Assembly: GCA_045402695.1 (NCBI GenBank)
Contig: JAWPNA010000407.1
Span: forward strand, 1-7,011
Source of the DNA: JAWPNA01 sp045402695
GTDB lineage: Bacteria > Acidobacteriota > Polarisedimenticolia > JACPZX01 > DASXTC01
DNA: 7,011 nucleotides
Reading direction: 5' to 3'
In this document: piece by piece, positions 1 through 6,480 of the stretch
How positions within the stretch are numbered: the first letter of the stretch is position 1
Layout of the letters: the number at the start of each line of letters is the position of its first letter
Made by a program: the position numbers and the translations under genes
Notes under the pieces: model-generated
Database searches by the model: none
What the model saw: the letters and a program-made list of their open reading frames with translations, nothing else
What the model was told of the DNA's origin: nothing

Positions 1-1201
1 CCACCAGCGGATAGTCGGCCAGCGGCAGCGCGAGGCGCGTGAGGCCCGCGGCCTCGTCCTTCTGATAGGCGCCCAGCGGCGCCTCCTCACCCGCCGCGAT
101 GTCCTTCAGGACGGGGCGGTCCAGGTCCACGCTGTCGATCACCAGCACCGCCTGCTCGCCTCGCGTCGCGCCCTCGCCCGCGTCGTAGGCGATGAGCGCC
201 TTCTTCGCGTCCACGTCGAAGAGTCTCAGAGTCTTGACGGGCACGCTCTGTCCCATCGGCGTCATGACCTGGAGTCCGCGTCCGGATTCGAGCAGCGGCG
301 TGTAGGAAGGCTTGAACTCCGAGCGGATCCTCTCCAGCAACGGCAGCAACCGCGGCTGTCCCGTCTCGGAGAACTCGACCACGAAGAGGCACACCGCGAC
401 CTCCTCCCGCAGCCCCTCGAGGTAGGCCCGGAGCAGGCGCCCTCCCGAGACCGGTCCGCCTTGGACATCTCGGCCCACCCACCACAGCGCCGCCGTGGGA
501 TCCCGCAGCTGCAGACGCGCCTTGACGGGAGCGATGTCACCCTCCCCCGAAACCGCCACGGCGTCGACGTACGGCGCGATCTCCTCCGCATAGACCGCGT
601 CCAGGAATTGGTCCAAGCCATCCGATCTCAGGTCCAGCGGACCCATCACGATCCGCGATCCGGGATCGGCCGACTGGATCGTGACGGAGGAGAGCTTGAG
701 CGAGTACGCCCAGTCGCGCGGGGACAGGACAGCGTCGCCGCCACCGATCAGATAGTCGCCGGTTCTGTCCTTGTAGCGCGACGCGAGAGCCCTGAGGAAC
801 ACCGTCCAGGCGTCCGCGGCCTCGGGCGAGCCCGGCTGATAGAGAGGGTTGGCTCCGTGCGGGTTCAAGACCACCGCGTGGCCGGTTTCCGCGTGCGACA
901 CCACGATCTCGTCGGCGACGGACCAGTCGTACTGGCCGCGGACCTTCTCGATCAGCGGCCAGGGGATCCTCACATTGACGTAGAGGCGCGAGGTCGGCTC
1001 CCCCGCGACAGTCGAAGGTCGGGGATGCGGCGAGGGAAGATTCTCGAGATCGATCTCGATCCCCAGCGCGTTGACCGGCCCGCGAGCAGAGGCCGGCGGC
1101 GTGTCCTCGGCGCGCGAGGGCGTGAAGGGAATCGTCGCCCCGAACACGACGATCGCGGCGAGAACGAGAAATCGGAGGATCCTTGACGGGGGTGTCGTCA
1201 C
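1..1201 (-). CDS. Secreted protein with a degenerate glycoside-hydrolase-like TIM barrel (C-terminus beyond window)
   Basis: Function is unknown. The minus-strand frame is open for 400 codons from a GTG at 1201 and runs off the left edge. I chose this start because it gives a classic signal peptide: Arg7/Arg10, then a hydrophobic core at about 11-26, and a likely cleavage site near SRA-ED at about 31-32. Residues 73-222 follow the pattern of family-39/5-like glycosidase barrels: VNVRIPW, then a Y-D-W-S stretch (91-94), a W-x2-F-x2-ALA-SRYKD helix (132-145), SADPGSRIVMG (177-187) and a FLDAVY...YVDAVAV segment (199-217). Where such enzymes carry the W-N-E-P-N acid/base motif, this protein reads IGGGDA (152-157). 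The strand expected to hold the nucleophile reads ALWWVGRD (238-245), with no Glu. Residues about 323-400 look like a C-terminal beta-sandwich. It is most likely a non-catalytic carbohydrate-binding or structural barrel. No clear Shine-Dalgarno precedes the GTG; a further in-frame GTG lies upstream, near 1245. Confidence 0.72.
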   Translation of the reverse strand, partial: MTTPPSRILRFLVLAAIVVFGATIPFTPSRAEDTPPASARGPVNALGIEIDLENLPSPHPRPSTVAGEPTSRLYVNVRIPWPLIEKVRGQYDWSVADEIVVSHAETGHAVVLNPHGANPLYQPGSPEAADAWTVFLRALASRYKDRTGDYLIGGGDAVLSPRDWAYSLKLSSVTIQSADPGSRIVMGPLDLRSDGLDQFLDAVYAEEIAPYVDAVAVSGEGDIAPVKARLQLRDPTAALWWVGRDVQGGPVSGGRLLRAYLEGLREEVAVCLFVVEFSETGQPRLLPLLERIRSEFKPSYTPLLESGRGLQVMTPMGQSVPVKTLRLFDVDAKKALIAYDAGEGATRGEQAVLVIDSVDLDRPVLKDIAAGEEAPLGAYQKDEAAGLTRLALPLADYPLV

Positions 1202-1333
1202 GCGGCGCAACGTAACAGACCCCGTGAGAGATTGTCCAGTTGACACTGATGGGGTCGTGCGCCAAGATGACTCTGCGGCCGGCGTTTCCTACCTGATTTG
1301 TACTCCGCCCCACTTGAACGTGTCGGTGAAACC
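1202..1333. other. Divergent intergenic region between the secreted protein and mgtE
   Basis: This 132-base spacer lies between two divergently oriented starts, so promoters for both genes should be here. I see one reasonable plus-strand sigma-70-like box pair (listed separately) and no good minus-strand pair. No M-box-like or other structured Mg-sensing leader is recognisable, and the space is short for one. GGTGA at 1325-1329, four bases before the mgtE ATG, is a weak ribosome binding site. Confidence 0.6.
1240..1268 (+). promoter_or_regulatory. Candidate sigma-70-like promoter for mgtE
   Basis: A perfect TTGACA (1240-1245) is followed after 17 bases by CAAGAT (1263-1268). The second box matches the consensus -10 only at positions 2, 5 and 6, which include its two most conserved bases. 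It would give a leader of about 60 bases before the ATG at 1334. The placement between divergent genes supports it, but a perfect -35 hexamer with a weak -10 can arise by chance. Confidence 0.35.
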
Positions 1334-2683
1334 ATGAACGACGTGACGCTTCTCATCCTGCCCCAGGTCCGCGACCTTCTCGAGAAGGAGGACCGCGAAG
1401 CCCTGCGCCAGGCCCTGGCCGAGGTGCACGCGGCCGACGTCGCGGATGTCATCGCGAACCTCGAGGAACCGCAGGCCGCCATCGTGTTCGAGTCGCTCAC
1501 CGAGCGCCAGCGCGTGCGGACATTCGAGCACCTCGAGGAGACCGACCAGCTCCGGCTGCTGGAGGCCATCGGGCGCGGCAAGATGATCCACATCATCGAA
1601 GAGATGTCCTCGGACGATCGCGCCGACTTCATCCAGGCTCTCCCGGAGCGCACCGCCGACAGCATCCTGCCGCTGCTGGCGCAAGCCGAGCGCAATGACG
1701 TGAAGCGACTGGTCGCTTACAAGGAAGGGACGGCCGGCGCTCTGATGACGTCAGAGTATGCCTCGCTGCCCGCCGACGTCACGGTGGGCGAAGGGTTGCT
1801 GAGCCTGCGCAAGATCGCGCCGGACAAGGAGACGATCTACTACGTCTTCATCACCGACGCCGATCGCCGACTCCTGGGTTACACCACGCTGCGGGAGATG
1901 GTCCTGGCGCGCCCGGAGCAGAACATCTCGGAGGTGACGCGCCACCCGCTCATCAGCATGTCCGTGGACTCGGACCAGGAGGACGTGGCCCGCACCATCC
2001 AGAAATACGACTTTCTGGCGCTGCCCATCGTGGACGCGGAGAACCGCCTGGTAGGGATCGTGACGCACGACGATGTGATCGACGTGCTGGAGGAGGAGGC
2101 TACCGAGGACGTCCAGCGCATGGGCGCCGTCGAGCCGCTCGACATCCCGTACCTGCGCGCGGGGTTCTGGCAGCTCCTCTGGAGGCGCGGCGCCTGGCTC
2201 CTGTTCCTGTTCGTGGGGGAGCTGTTCACCGGCACGGCGCTCAGGCACTACCAGGCCACTCTCGAGATGGTTCTAAGCCTGGTCTTCTTCCTGCCGGTCA
2301 TCATCTCCGCGGGTGGCAACTCCGGCTCGCAGTCCGCCACGCTCATCATCCGGAGCCTGGCGGTGGGCGAGATCCGCCTGCGCGACTGGTACCGCATCTT
2401 GGGACGGGAGATCGGCATGGGGCTGGCGCTCGGGCTCTTTCTCGGGGCGATCGGCTACTCGAGGGCTCTCATGTGGGGCAACGGCCACATGGTGGCTCTC
2501 GCGGTGTCGCTGGCGCTGGTAGCCATGGTGATCGTCGGCTCGCTCGTGGGCGCCATGATGCCGTTGCTGCTCAAACGCTGCGGGCTCGACCCCGGTGTCG
2601 CCTCGTCTCCGTTCGTCGCCTCTCTCGTGGATGTCATGGGAATCGTCGTCTACTTCAACATCGCGCGCCTGCTGGTGCTGTGA
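1334..2683 (+). CDS. mgtE: Magnesium transporter MgtE
   Basis: Inner-membrane Mg2+ channel/transporter of the MgtE (SLC41-related) family, 449 residues, which is the normal length. The domains appear in canonical order. A cytoplasmic superhelical N domain (about 10-130) includes MSSDDRADFIQALPE at 91-105. A CBS pair (about 135-255) has LMTSEYASLP at its start and ALPIVDAENRLVGIVT at 229-244. A connecting helix leads to five predicted membrane segments (about 285-303, 311-327, 360-377, 388-409, 422-447). The family signature GGNSGSQ is at 327-333. The final helix carries GLDPGVASSPF and D433, which aligns with the ion-selectivity Asp (432) of the Thermus thermophilus protein. In that family the cytoplasmic domains sense Mg2+ and close the pore when it is plentiful. 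ATG 1334 is chosen over the in-frame TTG at 1298 because it has a GGTGA site nearby and gives the usual N-terminus. It appears to head the plus-strand operon, 29 bases before the SAM hydrolase gene. Confidence 0.97.
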   Translation: MNDVTLLILPQVRDLLEKEDREALRQALAEVHAADVADVIANLEEPQAAIVFESLTERQRVRTFEHLEETDQLRLLEAIGRGKMIHIIEEMSSDDRADFIQALPERTADSILPLLAQAERNDVKRLVAYKEGTAGALMTSEYASLPADVTVGEGLLSLRKIAPDKETIYYVFITDADRRLLGYTTLREMVLARPEQNISEVTRHPLISMSVDSDQEDVARTIQKYDFLALPIVDAENRLVGIVTHDDVIDVLEEEATEDVQRMGAVEPLDIPYLRAGFWQLLWRRGAWLLFLFVGELFTGTALRHYQATLEMVLSLVFFLPVIISAGGNSGSQSATLIIRSLAVGEIRLRDWYRILGREIGMGLALGLFLGAIGYSRALMWGNGHMVALAVSLALVAMVIVGSLVGAMMPLLLKRCGLDPGVASSPFVASLVDVMGIVVYFNIARLLVL

Positions 2684-2699
2684 TCCAGGCGACAGAGAT

Positions 2700-2705
2700 A
2701 GGAGG
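2700..2705 (+). promoter_or_regulatory. Strong Shine-Dalgarno of the SAM hydrolase gene
   Basis: A full AGGAGG sits seven bases before the ATG at 2713. It settles the start there, against the in-frame ATG at 2728 and against upstream extensions into mgtE. It is the best ribosome binding site in the window. Confidence 0.85.
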
Positions 2706-2712
2706 AACCCTC

Positions 2713-3531
2713 ATGCCCGAGGCCAGAATGTCCATCATCACCCTGACGACCGATTTCGGCTCGACCGATCATTACGTCGCCGCCGTCAAGGGCGCCATCT
2801 TGTCGGTGGCGCCGCAGGCGGTCATCGTGGACATCACCCACGATGTGCCCGCGCACGGCGTGAGAGAGGCGGCGTGGGTGCTGCGCAACGCCATCGCCTC
2901 TTTCCCGAAGCAGACCGTGCACGTGGCCGTGGTGGACCCCGGCGTGGGGTCGGCGCGCCGCCCCATCCTGGCGTCAACGGAGAACCACTACTTCATCGGG
3001 CCGGACAACGGCATCTTCTCCTGGGTGTTCGAGAGCGAACCGCCCCGGCGCGTGGTCCGGATCTCCGCGCCGCACTACATGCGGTCCAGCGTCAGCGCCA
3101 CGTTCCACGCACGCGACATCTTCGGACCCGCTGCGGCGCACCTCGCCCGGGGAGCGGACCCGGGCAACTTCGGCGAGACAATCGAGGATTACGCGAAGCT
3201 GGATCTGTCGCGCGCCAGGGTGACGCCGGAGGGGGAGGTGAGGGCGTCCGTTGCGCACGTGGATCGGTTCGGCAACGTCGTGCTCAATCTGACGTGCACG
3301 ACGATGGAGCAGTTCATGTCGCGGGCGGGGGCGACGGGGATGACGGTTTCCGCCGGCGCGGTACGGGTGGAGGCGATCTTCGCGACCTACGCGGAGGCGC
3401 CGGCCGGCGCGCCGTTTCTCCTCTACAACTCATCCGACTTCCTCGAGATCGCCGCCAACCAGGGGCGCGCGGCCGATATCCTCAAGGTGCGCCCCGGCGA
3501 CGCGGTGGCCGTTTCCCTCCGGCGTCCGTGA
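2713..3531 (+). CDS. S-adenosyl-L-methionine hydroxide adenosyltransferase (SAM hydrolase, DUF62 family)
   Basis: This cytoplasmic enzyme of the DUF62/SAM-hydroxide adenosyltransferase family splits S-adenosylmethionine with water into adenosine and methionine; relatives are the fluorinases and chlorinases. It has 272 residues, normal for the family. The N-terminal domain opens with ITLTTDFG (9-16; D14 contacts the nucleoside in relatives) and contains ITHDVPAH (41-48). The triad reported to position the attacking hydroxide is intact: D75 and R82 in VVDPGVGSARR (73-83) and H132 in FHARDIFGPAAAHLA (131-145). GPDNG is at 96-100. The C-terminal domain contains the conserved DRFGNVVLN, which helps form the trimer-interface active site. 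The intact triad points to the hydrolase rather than a halogenase, and the extra loop seen in fluorinases is not apparent. Its last four bases overlap the start of the transpeptidase gene. Its physiological role is poorly known even in studied species. Confidence 0.95.
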   Translation: MPEARMSIITLTTDFGSTDHYVAAVKGAILSVAPQAVIVDITHDVPAHGVREAAWVLRNAIASFPKQTVHVAVVDPGVGSARRPILASTENHYFIGPDNGIFSWVFESEPPRRVVRISAPHYMRSSVSATFHARDIFGPAAAHLARGADPGNFGETIEDYAKLDLSRARVTPEGEVRASVAHVDRFGNVVLNLTCTTMEQFMSRAGATGMTVSAGAVRVEAIFATYAEAPAGAPFLLYNSSDFLEIAANQGRAADILKVRPGDAVAVSLRRP

Positions 3532-5159
3532 GGCCGATCGCCGTCTGGCTGCGCGGCGCCATGGGCGGCGCCGCCGTCGCATATGCCGTCCTGTTCGCCT
3601 GGACGGGGCACATCGTGGGAACGGCCGAGGCCGAGTACCGGGCCGCCCGGTACGACACCGCTCACGCCACGCTCTCGCGGGCCGCCTTCTGGCGCGTGCG
3701 GGCCGGCCGCGTCCTTGACGCAATGGGCGTGGTGGACCTGGCGAGGGGGCGAATCGAAGAGGCTGGTCGTCATCTCGACGCTGCGCGAGGCGGGTTGTTT
3801 CACCCGAGCGCCTTCGGGGAGCAGCAGGTGCTGGTTTCTTTTCTCCGCGAGGGACTGTACGAGCCGGCGCGCCTCTACGCTTCTCACCGCCTCCGTCTCG
3901 AGTCATCGGCGGCGGCGAGCTTCTATCTCGGGGTGGCGGAACGCGGGCTGGGCCGCCTCGACGATGCCGACAAGCACCTGGCCGCGGCGCAATCCGATGG
4001 TTCCTTCGAGCGGCGCGCCGAAGCGCAGCGCCGCATGGTCCTCGAGGCCAGGCGCGCGGGCCGGACGGACCACTTCGTGGATCGAGCTGGCGCGGCGATT
4101 GACCCGGACGCGCTCGGTCTCAAGCTCCGTCTCGAGCCGCGCGACCGCAGGGGCCTCGTGCGTCTGAGCCTCGATGCAGGGATCCAGAACGCGGCGCAGG
4201 AAGCCCTCGGTGGGCAGCGCGGTGCGCTGGTGGTGCTCGACGTTCTCACGGGCGGCGTCCTGGCCGCCGCATCTCATCCCGCTCCAACCGCCTTGGGCAG
4301 CAGGTCTCCCCTCGCGCTCGCCGACATCTTCGAGCCCGGCTCCATCATCAAGATGATCACGCTGGCAGCCGCGCTGAGAAGCGGCGTGGATGTCGATCGG
4401 CTCTTCCCGTTGGAGTGCCCGGGCTCGATCTCGATTGACGGGACGGTCTTTCCGGACTGGATGCCCCACCACAGGGTGGCCACGATCGAGGACGCCGTCG
4501 CTGTCTCGTGCAACATCGCCTTCGGCAGGCTCGCGGCCCTGGTGGGACAGGACGCTCTCGATGCGGAGCTGCGCCGCTACGGCTTCGACTCCGACATCGA
4601 TCCGATGGGAGTGAGCGGCGCGGACTTCAACTTCGCCATGGGACGCCTGCTCGCCCGTGACACGGCCCATCCCGCCTACGCGCTGGCGCGGCGGGGAATC
4701 GGTCTGGACTCGATCACGATCACGCCGGTGCAGGCCGCGGTCCTGGCCGCCGGGCTTGCTCGCGGCGGAGCCCCTCCTTCACTCCACGCCATCGAGGAGA
4801 AGCGCAACATCCTCGACGAGGTGAGCTACCGGGCCGCGAGGGGGCCGGCCGCCACGGACGCCCTCCCCATCGACAAGGCGGCCGTCATCTCCCGCGCGAT
4901 GCGGGCGGCGGTGACCTCCTCCTCGGGAACGGCGCGCCGCGCGTCGGTGGCCGACCTCAGCAGCGCCATGAAGACCGGCACGTCGGGGAAGAACCCGCCC
5001 GGATACGACGCTTTCGTCATCGGCTTCGCGCCGGCGGAGAAACCCCGCATTGCGTGGGCGCTGGTGGCCCAGGGGGCCGGCAAGGCCGAATGGGAGGGCG
5101 CGCGAATCACACATGCCTTCCTCGAGAAGCTGAAGCCTGCAATGACCTCGCGCCCATAG
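3528..5159 (+). CDS. Membrane-anchored TPR-like / penicillin-binding transpeptidase protein
   Basis: Predicted peptidoglycan D,D-transpeptidase, 543 residues, anchored in the inner membrane with its catalytic part in the periplasm. A single N-terminal hydrophobic segment (about 11-30) follows a short basic start and acts as anchor. Residues about 33-180 are alanine-rich amphipathic helices in a TPR-like rhythm; the clearest unit is at about 131-154 (YLGVAERGLGRLDDADKHLAAA). The transpeptidase domain starts around 208 with strand RLSLDAGIQ, then GALVVLDVLTGGVLAAASHP (232-251). All three penicillin-binding motifs are present: S272-I-I-K275, S327-C-N329 and K482-T-G-T485. There is no glycosyltransferase domain and no recognisable class B dimerisation domain. 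The GTG start at 3528 overlaps the upstream TGA (GTGA). No Shine-Dalgarno is seen, which suggests translational coupling. The in-frame ATG at 3561 is an alternative but would trim the basic N-terminus and sits in a hairpin loop. The transpeptidase call is firm; the exact subclass is not. Confidence 0.9.
   Translation: MRPIAVWLRGAMGGAAVAYAVLFAWTGHIVGTAEAEYRAARYDTAHATLSRAAFWRVRAGRVLDAMGVVDLARGRIEEAGRHLDAARGGLFHPSAFGEQQVLVSFLREGLYEPARLYASHRLRLESSAAASFYLGVAERGLGRLDDADKHLAAAQSDGSFERRAEAQRRMVLEARRAGRTDHFVDRAGAAIDPDALGLKLRLEPRDRRGLVRLSLDAGIQNAAQEALGGQRGALVVLDVLTGGVLAAASHPAPTALGSRSPLALADIFEPGSIIKMITLAAALRSGVDVDRLFPLECPGSISIDGTVFPDWMPHHRVATIEDAVAVSCNIAFGRLAALVGQDALDAELRRYGFDSDIDPMGVSGADFNFAMGRLLARDTAHPAYALARRGIGLDSITITPVQAAVLAAGLARGGAPPSLHAIEEKRNILDEVSYRAARGPAATDALPIDKAAVISRAMRAAVTSSSGTARRASVADLSSAMKTGTSGKNPPGYDAFVIGFAPAEKPRIAWALVAQGAGKAEWEGARITHAFLEKLKPAMTSRP
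3553..3574 (+). repeat. 8-bp perfect inverted repeat at the start of the transpeptidase gene
   Basis: GCGGCGCC (3553-3560) and GGCGCCGC (3567-3574) are exact reverse complements around a six-base loop, ATGGGC. In mRNA this would be a very stable all-GC stem. It lies 25 bases inside the gene from the GTG start, and its loop holds the only nearby in-frame ATG. It could tune re-initiation after the overlapping stop codon. Chance is also plausible in DNA this GC-rich. Confidence 0.5.
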
Positions 5160-5176
5160 TATCCTGCGCGCATCGT

Positions 5177-6391
5177 ATGTCCCTCATCGCACCTCTTGAA
5201 GACACCGACATCATCGTGGCGGGCGCCGTGCGCACGCCGATCGGGAAGTTCGGCGGCGCCCTGGCCGGCCTCACCGCCGGACAGCTCGGGGCGGCTGCCG
5301 GCGCGGCCGCGCTCGCGCGCTCGGGTGTCGCCGCAGCCGAGCTGAGCGAGGTGATCTTCGGGTGCGCCCGGCAGGCAGGAGGAGGCCCCAACGTCGCCCG
5401 CCAGATTGCGAAGCGGGCCGGGGCGCCTCACACGGTGACTGCCTTCACCGTGAACAAGGCATGTGGCTCCGGCCTCAAGGCGATCGTGTGCGCGGCGCAG
5501 GCCATCCGCCTGGGAGACGCCGCACTCGTGCTGGCCGGCGGCGCGGAATCGATGAGTCGCGTGCCATACCTGGTGGAGGGGGCGCGATGGGGAGTCAAGA
5601 TGCAAGATCTGCCCGGCATGCCTCTTGTGGACGGGATGTACAGGGATGGCTTTCTCTGCCCGTTGTGCGGAAAATTGATGGGCGAGACGGCCGAGACCCT
5701 GGCCGAAAGGTACGGCATCCCGCGCGGGGAGCAGGATCGCTACGCCGCGATGAGCCAGAACCGGGCCGAGGCGGCGCGCAGGTCGGGCCTCTTCAAGGAG
5801 GAGATCGTCCCCATCGAGGTGAAGGGGCGCGGCGGAAGGGTCACCTCCATTGAGTCCGACGAGCATCCGCGTGACGGCGTGACGGCGGAGTCACTGGCGT
5901 TGTTGCCTCCCGTGTTCAGGAAAGGCGGGTCGGTGCACGCGGGCAACTCCTCGGGCATCACGGACGGGGCCGCGGCCGCGCTTGTGACCACGGCCGGCGA
6001 GGCGAGGCGCCGCGGGATCTCACCCCTCGTCCGGCTCAGGGCCTATGCCACGGCGGGCGTGGACCCCGAGGTGATGGGGTTGGGGCCGGTCCCTGCGATG
6101 AAGGCTCTTCTGGCCAGGACCGGCCTGACCCTTGCCGACATCGATCTGATCGAGATGAACGAGGCGTTCGCGGCCCAAGTGCTGGCCTGCGCGAGGGACT
6201 TGAACCTGGACATGAAAAAAGTCAACGTCAACGGAGGCTCCATCGCGCTGGGGCACCCCATCGGCGCGAGCGGCGCCCGCGTGGTCGTGACGCTCCTGCA
6301 CGAGATGGCCCGCCGCGGCGCCCGCCGCGGGATCGCCACGCTCTGTATCTCGGGCGGGATGGGGATGGCGGCGCTGTTCGAGGTGCCTTGA
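5177..6391 (+). CDS. Thiolase (acetyl-CoA acetyltransferase / acyl-CoA thiolase)
   Basis: Thiolase of 404 residues, the usual length. It catalyses CoA-dependent cleavage of 3-ketoacyl-CoA (acetoacetyl-CoA in the short-chain type) or the reverse condensation, in the cytosol. The catalytic residues are visible: acyl-accepting C96 in NKACGSG (93-99), NEAFA (328-332), H360 in GHPIGASG (359-366), and the acid/base C390 in CISGGMG (390-396). The N-terminal AVRTPIGKFGG (17-27) and the MGETAE...SQNRAEAA region (168-200) are typical. Oddities are a CPLC pair (161-164) in the loop before MGETAE, and Ser392 where CxGGG is commoner. ATG 5177 lies 17 bases after the transpeptidase stop with no clear Shine-Dalgarno; the in-frame open stretch upstream overlaps that gene and is not favoured. 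Chain-length specificity cannot be read here, but the following glutaryl-CoA-dehydrogenase-like gene fits acetoacetyl-CoA cleavage. Confidence 0.95.
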   Translation: MSLIAPLEDTDIIVAGAVRTPIGKFGGALAGLTAGQLGAAAGAAALARSGVAAAELSEVIFGCARQAGGGPNVARQIAKRAGAPHTVTAFTVNKACGSGLKAIVCAAQAIRLGDAALVLAGGAESMSRVPYLVEGARWGVKMQDLPGMPLVDGMYRDGFLCPLCGKLMGETAETLAERYGIPRGEQDRYAAMSQNRAEAARRSGLFKEEIVPIEVKGRGGRVTSIESDEHPRDGVTAESLALLPPVFRKGGSVHAGNSSGITDGAAAALVTTAGEARRRGISPLVRLRAYATAGVDPEVMGLGPVPAMKALLARTGLTLADIDLIEMNEAFAAQVLACARDLNLDMKKVNVNGGSIALGHPIGASGARVVVTLLHEMARRGARRGIATLCISGGMGMAALFEVP

Positions 6392-6399
6392 CCTGGCCG

Positions 6400-6415
6400 C
6401 GTCCGTTGCTGGACG
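6400..6415 (+). other. Small hairpin after the thiolase gene
   Basis: CGTCC and GGACG form a 5-bp stem around GTTGCT, nine bases after the thiolase stop. No run of T follows, so it is not a standard intrinsic terminator. It could be a weak attenuator or a 3'-end stabiliser, or chance. Confidence 0.2.
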
Positions 6416-6423
6416 GTCCCGCA

Positions 6424-6473
6424 TTGTGTCTGGTAGATTGACCACATTTCCCATAGATTCACTTCGATAGGGG
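6424..6473 (+). promoter_or_regulatory. AT-richer leader and ribosome binding site of the acyl-CoA dehydrogenase gene
   Basis: The 89-base gap 6392-6480 contains a stretch (about 6424-6470) visibly richer in A+T than its surroundings, including TTGACC at 6438-6443 and ATAGATT at 6453-6459. The spacing between these boxes is wrong for one sigma-70 promoter, so I only suggest that a promoter may lie here. AGGGG at 6469-6473, seven bases before the ATG, is an acceptable Shine-Dalgarno. Confidence 0.3.
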
Positions 6474-6480
6474 TGCCCCC

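Noticed and set aside
461..1186. Long plus-strand open frame of 241 codons opposite the secreted-protein gene
   Set aside because: It is Arg/Asp/Gly-rich low-complexity translation typical of the reverse strand of a high-GC gene. The minus-strand frame gives a signal peptide and a recognisable fold pattern.
537..1313. Minus-strand 258-codon open frame overlapping the secreted-protein gene
   Set aside because: Its translation is Arg-rich with no motif, and it is a shifted frame of the gene that runs from 1201 past base 1.
1202..1333. Possible Mg-responsive riboswitch (M-box) before mgtE
   Set aside because: I looked for a long structured leader with a terminator. The space is short and shared with a divergent gene, and I see no strong stems or T-run.
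1260..1333. Minus-strand promoter for the secreted protein (CCGACA ... TACAAA, 18-base spacing)
   Set aside because: Each box matches only four of six consensus bases and it would give a long leader; too weak to list.
2595..3527. Transpeptidase frame staying open for 311 codons upstream, through the SAM hydrolase and the end of mgtE
   Set aside because: The upstream translation is Arg/Gly-rich shadow sequence. The real protein starts at GTG 3528 with a basic start and membrane anchor. I considered a frameshift fusion and saw no slippery site or need for one.
5054..5176. 41-codon upstream extension of the thiolase
   Set aside because: It lies wholly inside the end of the transpeptidase gene in another frame and is not thiolase-like; ATG 5177 gives the family's normal N-terminus.
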